Shown one piece after another: positions 1 through 7,555 of a stretch of 64,000 nt of DNA. The notes beneath the pieces were generated by a model. The model made no database searches, was not told the origin of the DNA, and saw nothing but the letters and a program-made list of their open reading frames with translations. The stretch lies in assembly GCF_050389775.1 (NCBI RefSeq), contig NZ_CP177144.1, positions 1,426,001-1,490,000 on the forward strand, in the 5' to 3' direction. This DNA is from Marinibacterium sp050389775 (GTDB lineage: Bacteria > Pseudomonadota > Alphaproteobacteria > Rhodobacterales > Rhodobacteraceae). Every line of letters starts with the position of its first letter. The stretch's first letter is position 1. The position numbers and the translations under genes were made by a program.

Positions 1-232
1 CGATCTCGCCCATCAGGTGACCAAGCGCGATGCCAGCGGACAGCGCCGTCTTGGCGTTGCCCCTGCCGATCGACAGCAGCCCGACACCCACGTCCTTTGC
101 AAAGGCGCCGCGAACAAAGTCCTTCTGATATCCCGCCAGCTTGAGCCGCTTCCCTGCCGTCCGCCCCTCGGGGACCACCAGCTTGGGAAGAAAGCGCAGA
201 GCGGCCATCGCCTCCTTCGATGCCCTAGCCAT
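1..232 (-). CDS. terL: Phage terminase large subunit, N-terminal part (runs off the window)
   Basis: The first 77 residues are visible and the gene continues beyond position 1. After a short basic start comes a segment typical of the TerL ATPase N-terminus (LPKLVVPEG, then AGYQKDFVRGAF), followed by LSIGRGNAKTALSAG. GRGNAKT fits the Walker A-like P-loop of terminase large subunits, the motor that packages DNA into phage or gene-transfer-agent heads. The ATG at 232-230 follows a GGGAGGG-type ribosome site and overlaps the stop of a short upstream frame (TGATG), which supports this start. Genes further upstream on the same strand also look phage-derived. It could belong to a prophage or a remnant; the rest of the gene is not visible, so intactness is unknown. 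It is not obviously one of the gene transfer agent terminases, but this cannot be settled from 77 residues. Confidence 0.8.
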   Translation of the reverse strand, partial: MARASKEAMAALRFLPKLVVPEGRTAGKRLKLAGYQKDFVRGAFAKDVGVGLLSIGRGNAKTALSAGIALGHLMGEI

Positions 233-811
233 CAGCAGCCCTCCCCGGAATTTTTCGGGAGAGAGAAAAAAACGGTTGGACCGTCGGTTTCACCCCTGCA
301 TGGAAACGGGGGCATTGGGACCAATATGTCAGCATTCATGACGTAATTCCTGTTAGACGCAGTTCCCCCACCCGCTCCTTCCCCCCGATCAAGAGGGAAG
401 GCCCTGCGCTGCCTCGTTCCGTATCCGCGCGATGCCAGGTATCGGTGGCCAGCCGCCTTCCCCTCGGGCTTTGCACCCGACCCGATGACGAGGTGGTCAG
501 CTCGTGGCTCACCATGTTGTCCTTGCCTCGGTCCCCGATCTGTCACGGTCGCTGTATCGACCTGCACCAGCCGGTGGGGTTTAGTAGTCGCGCATCTCGC
601 CGCGCCTAGCAGGAGCCGGACAGCGGCAGGGTCGGGTGATGTCCCCGGAACGTCATGTCCGCCTTTGGCACGGGAAGGCGGTAAACCGTGGCACAGCTCT
701 TTGATGTCCATTCGCATCGGCGATGGTGATCGGGGGAAGCCGCGCATAAACCCGGAAGAGCGCGCTGGCCCATAGCCCTCAGGCGACGGGCCGAGCGCGC
801 GGGGTGCGGGG
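233..811. other. Phage-region gap without a confident gene
   Basis: This 579-base stretch separates the terminase from the next phage-type gene. Minus-strand frames exist (232-747, 171 codons; 336-515, 59 codons) but their composition is low-complexity and switches frame. A stretch near 400-450 faintly resembles the N-terminal part of phage HNH endonucleases, which often sit just upstream of terminase genes, but no zinc-finger or HNH residues follow. I read it as decayed or non-coding. Confidence 0.4.
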
Positions 812-1036
812 CTATTCGATCACGTCGAAGTCGCCCTCCTCTTGGCCGCCATGAGCAAACAGGTCGGAGACCAGCGCCTGCATGACGGACAGTTGTTTCG
901 GTGAAGGTCTCCAGCCCCGACGCCGGGATTGGCGCTGGATCGACTGGGCGAAGCTTTTGGCCCAGGTGTTCTCAGCGAGACGTGCGACGGTCGGCATGTG
1001 CCAGACCAGCTCATCCACAGTGCGGGCTCGCATCAT
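812..1036 (-). CDS. Small phage-type conserved protein (74 aa)
   Basis: The protein is short and rich in Arg and Gln. Its central segment, SFAQSIQRQSRRRGWRPSPKQ, followed by a hydrophobic helix and an acidic tail (EEGDFDVIE), has the look of a small protein that recurs in front of terminase genes in alphaproteobacterial phages and prophages. Function is unknown; nucleic-acid binding is possible from its basic character. Its start codon overlaps the stop of the preceding gene by four bases (ATGA), so the two are very probably co-translated. It could be a small terminase-related subunit, but no recognised domain supports that. Confidence 0.6.
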   Translation of the reverse strand: MMRARTVDELVWHMPTVARLAENTWAKSFAQSIQRQSRRRGWRPSPKQLSVMQALVSDLFAHGGQEEGDFDVIE

Positions 1037-1593
1037 GCCGCAGCCCTCCCCAGCACATGGCCCAGGAATGCAGCCTGCCTATCTGCCGTCATGGCCTCGA
1101 ACGCAGCCAAGGCATAAGCGTCCAACTCGGCTGTAGTAGACCGATCGGCCCAGAACCGGGCTTCGGGCATCGGGTTGAAGAGGGACGGCCCCGGCGGGGT
1201 CGAGGTCCCCAGTACCGACTCAGCCGTGATGTAGGCGTCGTGCCAGTCGAGGGACCGCAGGGCTGCCCAGGAGAGTTGCACTCGGTCACGCTTGGGAAGA
1301 CGGGCAGACCAGACAGCGGCTGCGCCGTTCCAGCCGTCAAAGCAGTCGAGGGTAAGAGCGTGGTCGAATACCTTTATGGCGCTTGCCCGCGACTCGTTGG
1401 CTGTGGTATAATTTTTTTGAAGCTGAGTGGCTTCGTATACAGTTTTGACCCCGTTCGCAGTTGCCGCTGCGGCGGGGTTTTCTACATCCAGCTCGTTAGC
1501 CAGACCCCGAATTTCTGTTTTGTTTTCAAGGCCCAGTTTCGGGCTGTTAGCCAAGCTAAGCGGTTGAAATTCCGCCGCTTGATGCTTCCTCAA
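1033..1593 (-). CDS. Phage-type conserved protein, N-terminus doubtful
   Basis: The last 125 or so residues are coherent (CFDGWNGAAAVWSARLP, RSLDWHDAYITAESVLG, FNPMPEARFWAD, ATADRQAAFLGHVL-like C-terminus) and resemble conserved proteins encoded before terminase in alphaproteobacterial phages. The first 60 residues are poor coding sequence. They lie over a strong plus-strand terminator hairpin (1448-1480) and a perfect TATAAT (1407-1412), and I find no alternative start codon in frame downstream of them. The simplest reading is a phage gene that lost its true 5' end, so this may be a pseudogene fragment. Its stop overlaps the next gene's start (ATGA). Function unknown. Confidence 0.45.
   Translation of the reverse strand: MRKHQAAEFQPLSLANSPKLGLENKTEIRGLANELDVENPAAAATANGVKTVYEATQLQKNYTTANESRASAIKVFDHALTLDCFDGWNGAAAVWSARLPKRDRVQLSWAALRSLDWHDAYITAESVLGTSTPPGPSLFNPMPEARFWADRSTTAELDAYALAAFEAMTADRQAAFLGHVLGRAAA
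1383..1412 (+). promoter_or_regulatory. Sigma70-type promoter for a possible small RNA
   Basis: A perfect TATAAT (1407-1412) lies 18 bases after TTGCCC (1383-1388). Consensus -10 boxes are rare in DNA this GC-rich. A transcript starting near 1419 would run directly into the hairpins at 1419-1434 and 1448-1478. Confidence 0.45.
1419..1482 (+). ncRNA. Candidate small RNA of about 65 nt
   Basis: Predicted from sequence only. It starts with a hairpin (GAAGC at 1419-1423 pairing with GCTTC at 1430-1434) and ends in a compound terminator: CCCCG (1449-1453) with CGGGG (1473-1477), and inside it CGCAG (1456-1460) with CTGCG (1467-1471), followed by TTTT. It has a good -10 box just upstream. It is antisense to the doubtful 5' part of the phage-type gene at 1033-1593. 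No known RNA family was recognised. It could instead be a terminator of readthrough transcription. Confidence 0.35.
1448..1481 (+). terminator. Rho-independent terminator, plus direction
   Basis: Two nested perfect 5-bp stems (CCCCG/CGGGG and CGCAG/CTGCG) are followed by TTTTC. The U-tail is on the plus strand only. Confidence 0.6.
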
Positions 1594-1866
1594 GGGATCG
1601 CCAGCTTTCCAGGGAAACGTCCGCCATAGGATGGCGACGTGTCAATTACGCTCAGGATTTGACGCCCTGGCCAAACGTTTGGGATCCGGTCCGCCAGGAA
1701 GCCGTCTCCGGGTGGCCAGCGTCGTATCGTGCTCGATCTCGGGACGCGGATCTTCTCAGGCCCACGGGCCGATTTGGTGCAGCCGGTTCGCCCGTTGCGA
1801 TCAACGCGGGCCACGCCGCGCTTCATGCCCGGTCGGGGCGACGGCCCTTTGCCGCTCGCCCCGGGT

Positions 1867-2181
1867 TCAGGAACCGGCGGCAAAGGGATGGGCGTCGCCC
1901 CAGGTCTGGCGGGTGTCGCGGGCGACCTGGCGGCGTTCGATGCGGTCCAGCGCGGCCAAAGCCTGCTGGATGCTGCCCGTGGCCGACAGCGCCCGGTCAA
2001 AGGCCCGGCGGGCCGATCGCGGGCCCCAAGGCAGTAGGGCCGAGGCCAGCCAGGCGCGCAGTTCCGGGGGCAGGTGATCGTAATCGCGCATCGGGTCCCC
2101 GGTCCGGCGTTTCCGCCGGATCCGGGTCTGGCCCAGGTTGCCCGCCCGGACGGCGGGCTCCGCACCGGGCCGGCGGGTCAT
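1867..2181 (-). CDS. DUF6525 family protein
   Basis: A 104-residue basic protein. The segment NLGQTRIRRKRRTGDP followed by MRDYDHLPPELRAWLASA and LPWGPRSARRAF is typical of DUF6525, a small family I know from Rhodobacterales genomes; no function is established for it. I chose the start at 2181 because this ATG overlaps the stop of the upstream GTPase gene by four bases and because the family's N-terminal NLG-basic segment is then included; the internal ATG at 2091 would drop it. Tight coupling to a metal-chaperone-type GTPase suggests co-expression, perhaps under zinc control. Confidence 0.75.
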   Translation of the reverse strand: MTRRPGAEPAVRAGNLGQTRIRRKRRTGDPMRDYDHLPPELRAWLASALLPWGPRSARRAFDRALSATGSIQQALAALDRIERRQVARDTRQTWGDAHPFAAGS

Positions 2182-3389
2182 GCCGCGGCCCCCTGGTGGC
2201 CCCAGGCCGGGAAGGCATCGGGCAGGTCGGGCAGGTTGTCGGGGCCGGTGGCCAGGTGATCGGGCAACAGGCACGCATCCAGCCGGGCCTTCAGCCGGGG
2301 CCAGTCGATGCCATGGCCGATAAAGACGATCTCCTGGCGCCGGTCGCCCCAGGGCTCCTGCCAATGGGCGGCAAGGTAGGACCGGGCGCTTTCGTGGTCG
2401 GGCCAGCGGTCGCGCGGGACCGAAGCCCACCAGGTGCCCAGCGGCTTGACCGAGGACAGCGCGCCGGCCAGCGAGAATTCGGCCACCCAATCGGGCCGCG
2501 TGGCGATCCAGAAATGGCCCTTGGCCCGGATCACCCCGGGCATCTCGTCGTTCAGCGCCTCGAGGATGCGTTCGGGCACGAAGGGCCGGCGGGCGCGGTA
2601 GACAAAGCTGGCAATGCCGTATTCCTCGGTCTCGGGCACGTGGTCGGCAAAACCGTACAACTCCTTGGCCCACATCGGATGTTCATGCGCCTTGTCGAAA
2701 TCGAAGAGCCCGGTGTCGAGGATCGCGCCGGCGGCCACGTCGGAATGGTCGGCCTCGATGATCCTGGCATCGGCATTCAGGCTGCGGATGATCTTGCGCG
2801 CGGCATCGGTGCGTTCGGGCCCGGCATCGCTGACCTTGTTCAGCACGACGACATCGGCAAATTCGATCTGGTCGGTCAGCAGGTGCACGATGGTCCGGTC
2901 GTCCTCGTCGCCCAGCGTCTCGCCCCGGTCGGCCAGTACGTCGTGGCTGGAGAAATCGCGCAGCAGGTTCACCGCGTCGACCACGGTGACCATCGTGTCC
3001 AGCCGGGCCACGTCGGACAGGCTGTCGCCCTGTTCGTCGCGAAAATCAAAGGTCGCGGCCACGGGCAGGGGCTCGGAAATGCCGGTGGATTCGATCAGCA
3101 GGTAGTCAAAACGACCCTCGCCAGCCAGCCGGCGGACCTCGGCCAGAAGGTCGTCGCGCAGGGTGCAGCAGATGCAGCCGTTGGACATCTCGACCAGGGT
3201 CTCGTCGGTGCGCGACAGCTCGGTGTCGGCACGCACGAGGTCGGCGTCGATGTTCACCTCGGACATGTCGTTGACGATGACCGCCACGCGCCGGCCGTCG
3301 CGGTTGTTCAGCACGCGGTTCAGAAGGGTTGTCTTGCCCGCGCCGAGAAAGCCGGACAGCACGGTGACGGGAAGGCGGGGGTCGGTCAT
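2178..3389 (-). CDS. COG0523 (CobW/ZNG1-type) GTP-binding metallochaperone
   Basis: A 403-residue G3E GTPase. The N-terminus has the P-loop GFLGAGKTT (residues 13-21). A CxCC metal-binding motif lies at Cys72, Cys74 and Cys75 (GCICC), then ESTGISEP and an NKVSD guanine-recognition motif. A CobW C-terminal domain covers roughly residues 270-390. Members of this family deliver metals, often zinc, to client enzymes in the cytoplasm. The start at 3389 (MTDPRLPVTVLSGF) matches the family; the open frame extends 21 codons further upstream without coding character. A Zur-like operator lies about 75 bases upstream, which favours a zinc role over cobalamin synthesis; no cobalamin genes are nearby. A DUF6525 gene is coupled downstream. 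Confidence 0.9.
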   Translation of the reverse strand: MTDPRLPVTVLSGFLGAGKTTLLNRVLNNRDGRRVAVIVNDMSEVNIDADLVRADTELSRTDETLVEMSNGCICCTLRDDLLAEVRRLAGEGRFDYLLIESTGISEPLPVAATFDFRDEQGDSLSDVARLDTMVTVVDAVNLLRDFSSHDVLADRGETLGDEDDRTIVHLLTDQIEFADVVVLNKVSDAGPERTDAARKIIRSLNADARIIEADHSDVAAGAILDTGLFDFDKAHEHPMWAKELYGFADHVPETEEYGIASFVYRARRPFVPERILEALNDEMPGVIRAKGHFWIATRPDWVAEFSLAGALSSVKPLGTWWASVPRDRWPDHESARSYLAAHWQEPWGDRRQEIVFIGHGIDWPRLKARLDACLLPDHLATGPDNLPDLPDAFPAWGHQGAAA

Positions 3390-3461
3390 GGGATACCTCG
3401 CTTGGGCGGAATGGGGCGGGGCAGGGCGGCGGCCCGGCCCGCAATGGCGCAACGGCGGGTG

Positions 3462-3487
3462 TTGTATGATATGTTATAACGTAACAC
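3462..3487 (-). promoter_or_regulatory. Zur-like operator upstream of the COG0523 gene
   Basis: The region contains GATATGTTATAAC followed by GTAACA (3468-3486). This resembles the palindromic Zur box of proteobacteria (TGTTATAnTATAACA type), with one imperfect half. It is AT-rich against a GC-rich background and lies about 75 bases upstream of the GTPase start. Zur represses zinc-supply genes when zinc is plentiful. Confidence 0.6.
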
Positions 3488-3790
3488 AAGAGGCGGAAAT
3501 GCGTCGGCGGTCAGTCGGCGCCCCGCCAGAAAGGCGACGGCGAGGGGGCAGAGAGACTGTGGTGGAAGAGACAGGGGGGGAAAAAGAACCCCCACCGCCG
3601 AAGCGATGGGGGAGGTGTCCACAATAGGGACTGGGAGGACCCTGAGACGCTCATCGTGGGCCACTCGTGGAAATGCATTCCGTTGAAAAGCAGACAGCAG
3701 AAATATCAGTGCTGAAATGAACCCTGCGTCAATGAATGGCCGAGCGTCTAGTTTATTTCCCTTTCTTTGGGAATTCTTTCTCGGAATTGC
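3488..3790. other. Intergenic, no gene seen
   Basis: Lies between the Zur-like box and the next minus-strand gene. It contains a G/A-rich stretch at 3560-3620 with a possible weak hairpin (CCCCC and GGGGG blocks). No convincing gene or RNA. Confidence 0.4.
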
Positions 3791-4045
3791 TCAATGAATG
3801 CGCCGTTTCGATTTGCGGGGCTTGCGCACGGCCTTTCCGCGCCTTTCCATCCAGCGACCGATGTCGTGATCGTAATACCAGCGCCGGAATTGGCGCGCGG
3901 TGCAATTTCGCGTTATGCCCCTGGTACCGAAAACCTCAAGCACACGCCCGGGTTCATAGGTGGTTTCGGCCCGGCGCATGGCATCTTCGGCTGTCGTGTG
4001 CAATTCGGCGATCTCGATTCCATCCGAATAGATCTTGAACAACAT
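3791..4045 (-). CDS. Small basic hypothetical protein (84 aa)
   Basis: The frame from the ATG at 4045 encodes a compact protein: a beta-rich start (MLFKIYSDGIEIAEL), a helix with repeated Ala/Glu (TTAEDAMRRAETTYEPG), a VLEVFGTRGITR segment, then a strongly basic tail (RRWYYDHDIGRWMERRGKAVRKPRKSKRR). The tail could bind nucleic acid or membrane phosphates. A weak GGAAA precedes the start. Codon use is less GC-biased than in its neighbours, so it may be a late arrival. No family was recognised. Confidence 0.55.
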   Translation of the reverse strand: MLFKIYSDGIEIAELHTTAEDAMRRAETTYEPGRVLEVFGTRGITRNCTARQFRRWYYDHDIGRWMERRGKAVRKPRKSKRRIH

Positions 4046-4122
4046 CTTATTTCCGCTCGTATTGTTGCGGCCATGGGGGATTGTCTTTCTCCAATTCGAC
4101 CCCGGTATTTCGTCCGACCACG

Positions 4123-4272
4123 TCAGGGCTTGCCGGCGAGAAGGTGGATGACCTGGATACCGGCCTTCAGGATCAGAACCCAGAGCAGCAGGCCGACCAG
4201 CATCGCCACGGCGAACCAGCCCAATGGGGGCGGCGTGCCGCCTCGGTCGGCCGGGCTGTGTCCTTCGCTCAT
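4123..4272 (-). CDS. Small single-pass membrane protein (49 aa)
   Basis: A short frame, MSEGHSPADRGG then PPLGWFAVAMLVG, with one clear transmembrane helix (residues about 18-36) and a short C-terminal tail ending in LLAGKP. The start at 4272 gives a complete small inner-membrane protein with a polar N-terminus. No family was recognised and no partner is evident; the neighbours on the same strand are a receiver-domain protein upstream and the basic 84-residue protein downstream. Confidence 0.45.
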   Translation of the reverse strand: MSEGHSPADRGGTPPPLGWFAVAMLVGLLLWVLILKAGIQVIHLLAGKP

Positions 4273-4308
4273 GCTGCATCGGTCCCTCTCCTCCATCGTC
4301 ATCGCCGG

Positions 4309-4695
4309 TCAGTGCATCATCGGTCCGGGCCGCAAGCGGGTATTGATCTCGGACGGCAGTTTCGTGATGTCCAAGGGCTTGGGCAGCACGGCCAGCGCGC
4401 CCTGGACCTTGAGCAGCCGGATCAGGATCGGGTCGGCGCAGGTGGTCAGGTAGATCGTCGGGATGCGGCCCAGCGATTCCAGCCAGAACAGCAGGTCCAG
4501 CAGGCTTTCCTGTTTCTCCGTATCGGCCCGGGACACGTCGATCAGCAGCAACTCGGGGCGGACCTGGGAAATCAGCCCCAGGATCTGGCCGCGACTGCGA
4601 CATTGGTACAGGTCGAACCCGCCCACGTCTGACAACACCACTTTCGACAATTTCAGAAAGTCCTCGTCGCTGTCGAATTGCAAAACCCGTTGCAT
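4309..4695 (-). CDS. Stand-alone response-regulator receiver protein
   Basis: A 128-residue REC-like domain with no output domain. The acidic pocket is present (FDSDED, residues 7-12), the phosphoacceptor is Asp53 (LLLIDVS), a Thr pair lies at 84-85 (YLTTC) and Lys105 in the LPKPLD motif. Single-domain receivers act by protein contact, for example in phosphorelays. I use the ATG at 4695; an upstream TTG at 4725 in the same frame is possible but adds a non-family extension. It is not adjacent to a kinase on its own strand; the divergent histidine kinase at 5539 is a candidate partner by position only. Confidence 0.7.
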   Translation of the reverse strand: MQRVLQFDSDEDFLKLSKVVLSDVGGFDLYQCRSRGQILGLISQVRPELLLIDVSRADTEKQESLLDLLFWLESLGRIPTIYLTTCADPILIRLLKVQGALAVLPKPLDITKLPSEINTRLRPGPMMH

Positions 4696-4993
4696 CACTG
4701 GCCACACGCCCTTGCGAACCTGCAAAAAACCCGGGGCCCGGCAGCCATGCGGCCTTGTGCCCCAAGGTCACTATCGGCCCGCCATCGCGGGTGCCGCCAT
4801 TCCCAAGAACCGGGGAATGGCGCGGGGGCGGGGCATGTGATGTGGTATGGCGCAAGAGCGACGGCGAGGGAGGCCGGTCCGGGCGAAATGGGGCGCCCGG
4901 AACATGCCCGGGCGACGTGGGGACGCCCGGGACCCGGCCGTCGCGAAAGGCAGCGGATTGCGGCAACGGATTACGATGGTATTCTATCGGATT
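4696..4993. other. Divergent intergenic region
   Basis: Lies between the minus-strand receiver gene and the plus-strand exported protein. It contains repeated CGCCCGG/CCGGGCG blocks (about 4890-4935) able to form hairpins. No confident promoter was identified. Confidence 0.35.
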
Positions 4994-5539
4994 ATGAAGA
5001 CCATGCGCTTTGGCCCGTCCACCAGGGCAGGGCCGGCTTCATCGACCGATCGCCGGACCTTGTTGAAGGTCGGCGTCATGCTCTCGGGGCTCTGCGTCGC
5101 GGGAACGCGTTCGGTCGCGGCCGAACCGGCCCTGCTCACCATCCGGACCCCGGACGGGGAGTCCCACCGGATTGGTGAGCAGGATCTGGCCTTGCTCGAC
5201 TGGCACGAGGTTCGGACACAAACGGCCTGGACCTCGGGTGTGCATGTCTTTCGCGGGCCTTTGCTGCGCGATGTCCTGGCACTGGCCAGCACCGATCCGG
5301 CGCTGCGCACGGGCCGGCTGGACATGCGGGCGATCAACGATTTCGAAGTCACCGTGCCGGCCCGCGATGCCTGGGATCACCACCCGATCCTGGCCCGGAC
5401 GATGGACGGCCAGATGATGCGCGTGCGGGACAAGGGGCCGTTGTGGCTGGTCTATCCGCGCGACGACAACCCGCATCTGCAGACGGCCGAGTTCGACGAG
5501 CGCTGGATCTGGCAATTGTCCGAGATCGCGATCCGGTAG
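4994..5539 (+). CDS. Exported sulfite-oxidase-fold (Oxidored_molyb) domain protein lacking the Mo-ligating Cys
   Basis: About 181 residues. The N-terminus carries a twin-arginine-like signal (DRRTLLKVGVMLSG, ending near SVAA), so the protein acts in the periplasm. The mature part resembles molybdopterin-binding oxidoreductase domains (LALLDWHEVRTQTAWT, HVFRGPLLRDVL, NDFEVTVPARDAW, WLVYPRDDNP). The only cysteine is inside the signal peptide, so the cysteine that ligates molybdenum in true SUOX enzymes is missing; it probably binds no active cofactor and may serve as a sensory or accessory domain. Its stop overlaps the GTG start of the histidine kinase by one base, so the two are co-translated. 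The start is uncertain: ATG 4976 or 4994 are both possible. Confidence 0.75.
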   Translation: MKTMRFGPSTRAGPASSTDRRTLLKVGVMLSGLCVAGTRSVAAEPALLTIRTPDGESHRIGEQDLALLDWHEVRTQTAWTSGVHVFRGPLLRDVLALASTDPALRTGRLDMRAINDFEVTVPARDAWDHHPILARTMDGQMMRVRDKGPLWLVYPRDDNPHLQTAEFDERWIWQLSEIAIR

Positions 5540-6936
5540 TGCGTCGGTCGCGCATAACCCTGGCCACCCTGACCATCGCGGCCTTTTCCGGATTGTTCAT
5601 CTATGCCGTGATCCAGCTGTTGATCAGCGAACGGCAGGCCCGGACCCAGATGGGCGAGACCCATCTCTGGGCCGCGACCGAAGCGCAGAGCGAATTGCAG
5701 AAGCTGCTGATCCTGACCACCGGGCCGATGGACCCGCTGGAATTCCGCGCCGATGCCCAGGCCGCCTCGCTGCGGTTCGAACTGCTCTACAGCCGGGTGG
5801 CCCTTTTGAACGACGGGCCCCAGCTGGGCTATTTCGACGGGATCGGCCAGGGCGACACCGTGCGTGCGACACTGGAGCTGATGCAGGATCTCGATCACCG
5901 GCTCTATGGGCCGGCCTTTTCGCTGGCCGCCGCCCGGGCCGCCGGGGCGCGTTTCGGCGATCTGTCGGACATGCTGCGCGAGGTCGTCGTGGCGACCATG
6001 CTGTCGGAACGCACGCGCCGGGCCGAACGGCTGGACCGGGTGCGCCGGACGACCTTCGTGCTGTCGGTGGCCGTGCTGGGCATGTTTGCCACCGGCGCGC
6101 TGATGGCCTCGCAGCTGGTGCGCAACATCCGGTCGCTCGACGACGAACAGCAGCGGCTGGTCCGGCACCAGGCCCGGCTGGAAGACACCATCGCCCTGCG
6201 CACGGCCGAAATCCGCGATGCGCTGGCCGTCGAACGGCGAGCCAAGGAGGTCTATCGCAGCTTCGTCATGATGGTCTCGCACCAGTTCCGCACGCCGCTG
6301 TCGGTCATCCACATGACATCCCAGCGTCTGACCCGCGCCGACCCGGCTCGCCCGCCGGCCGACCTGGACGGCAAGGCGTTCAAGATCCTCAACGCGGCGA
6401 AACGGCTGGAACGGCTGATCTCGCGGGTGGTCGTGTCGGCCAGCCTGGATGCCGAGGGCCAGTTCTGCATGCCCGAGCCGGTCGACCTGAACGACGTGGT
6501 GCGCAATGCCCTGCGCCAACTGCGCGAGACCCATCCAAACCGGGTCTTTGCCTGTTCCCTCTCGGCCGATCCGCTGCCCGTCGAGGTCGATGTCATCCTG
6601 GTCGAACAGGTGACCGTCAACCTGATGTCCAACGCGGCCAAGTATTCGCCCGACGACAGCCGCATCGACATCCGGGCCATGCGCGCGGGTGACACGGCGC
6701 AGGTCCGGGTCACCGACCGGGGCATGGGCATTCCCGAAGCCGTGCGGGCCTCGATCTTCGACAAGTATTACCGCGCGCCCAACGTCCAGCACCTGCCCGG
6801 GTTGGGCCTGGGCCTGCACCTGGCCACGGAGATCCTCGACCTGCATGACGGCCGGCTCGATTTCACCTCGACCGAGGGCGAGGGATCGGTCTTTACCATG
6901 ATTTTGCCCCTGCGAGGATCCGCCTGCGATGACTGA
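5539..6936 (+). CDS. Membrane sensor histidine kinase
   Basis: 465 residues from the GTG at 5539, which overlaps the upstream TAG (TAGTG). Transmembrane helices lie at about residues 8-29 and 172-192, bracketing a periplasmic domain of roughly 140 residues. A coiled coil (about 198-240) follows, then HisKA with the phosphorylated His248 (VSHQFRTPL), and a HATPase domain with N-box (NLMSNAAKYSP), DRGMG and GLGLGLHLA. The upstream partner is an exported SUOX-fold protein and the downstream gene is its likely response regulator, overlapping by eight bases. A reasonable inference is that the exported protein supplies or modulates the periplasmic signal. The signal itself is unknown. Confidence 0.88.
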   Translation: MRRSRITLATLTIAAFSGLFIYAVIQLLISERQARTQMGETHLWAATEAQSELQKLLILTTGPMDPLEFRADAQAASLRFELLYSRVALLNDGPQLGYFDGIGQGDTVRATLELMQDLDHRLYGPAFSLAAARAAGARFGDLSDMLREVVVATMLSERTRRAERLDRVRRTTFVLSVAVLGMFATGALMASQLVRNIRSLDDEQQRLVRHQARLEDTIALRTAEIRDALAVERRAKEVYRSFVMMVSHQFRTPLSVIHMTSQRLTRADPARPPADLDGKAFKILNAAKRLERLISRVVVSASLDAEGQFCMPEPVDLNDVVRNALRQLRETHPNRVFACSLSADPLPVEVDVILVEQVTVNLMSNAAKYSPDDSRIDIRAMRAGDTAQVRVTDRGMGIPEAVRASIFDKYYRAPNVQHLPGLGLGLHLATEILDLHDGRLDFTSTEGEGSVFTMILPLRGSACDD

Positions 6937-7555
6937 GCCCGCCCCCACCGCGACGATCCTGTGTGTCGAGGACGAGCGCGACCTGCTGGAAGAGCTGGTC
7001 GAAGAGCTGGCCGGGGCGGGGCACCGGGTCTTGTCGGCGGTCAATGCGGACGAGGCCGAGGCCCTCCTGTCGCGCGAACGGCCGGACATCGTGCTCTGCG
7101 ACGTGATGATGCCCGGGCGCAACGGGTTCGACCTGTTGCAGGACCTGCGCCGGGCGGGGGTGCTGGCTCCGGGCACGGCCTTCATCTTCCTCACTGCCCT
7201 GTCGGACCGCGCGCCGCGGCTGACCGGGCTGAAGACCGGGGCGGATGATTACCTGGCCAAGCCCGTCGACCTGGACCTGTTGCACCTGACGATCCGCAAC
7301 CGGCTGCTGTTCCTGCGCCGGGTCCAGACCGTGGCCATGCCAGGCCGCGGGCGGGTCGACGTGCACCTGTCGCGGCGCGAGCGCGAGGTGCTGGCCGCGG
7401 TGGGGCGGGGCCAGCGCACGGCGGTGATCGCCCACGAGCTGGGCATTTCAGAGAACACGGTCAGCCAGTACCTCAAGGAAGTCTATCGCAAGCTGGGCAT
7501 CAACAACCGCGCCGATGCCGCCCGCGCGGCCGTGGCCATGGGGCTGAGCCGCTAG
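6929..7555 (+). CDS. LuxR/NarL-type response regulator
   Basis: 208 residues. A receiver domain covers residues 8-120 with phosphoacceptor Asp58 (VLCDVMMPG) and conserved Lys in DDYLAKPVD. A LuxR-type helix-turn-helix covers about 142-205 (LSRREREVLAAVGRGQ, ELGISENTVSQYLKEVYRKLG). It overlaps the kinase gene by eight bases, making the cognate pairing near certain. Its last bases form the first unit of a degenerate tandem repeat that continues past the stop codon. Confidence 0.92.
   Translation: MTEPAPTATILCVEDERDLLEELVEELAGAGHRVLSAVNADEAEALLSRERPDIVLCDVMMPGRNGFDLLQDLRRAGVLAPGTAFIFLTALSDRAPRLTGLKTGADDYLAKPVDLDLLHLTIRNRLLFLRRVQTVAMPGRGRVDVHLSRREREVLAAVGRGQRTAVIAHELGISENTVSQYLKEVYRKLGINNRADAARAAVAMGLSR

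Noticed and set aside
232..747. A 171-codon minus-strand frame as an HNH endonuclease
   Set aside because: It has a faint resemblance at one point only; no HNH or zinc-binding residues follow, and composition is not protein-like.
1659..3479. A 606-codon open frame on the plus strand
   Set aside because: It is the antisense shadow of the GTPase and DUF6525 genes, with Gly/Pro/Arg/Gln-rich composition and no motif.
4081..4632. A 183-codon plus-strand frame
   Set aside because: Antisense to the small membrane protein and the receiver gene; no coding features.
4994..5539. An active molybdenum enzyme subunit such as MsrP or sulfite oxidase
   Set aside because: The cofactor-ligating cysteine is missing from the mature protein and the gene is coupled to a kinase.
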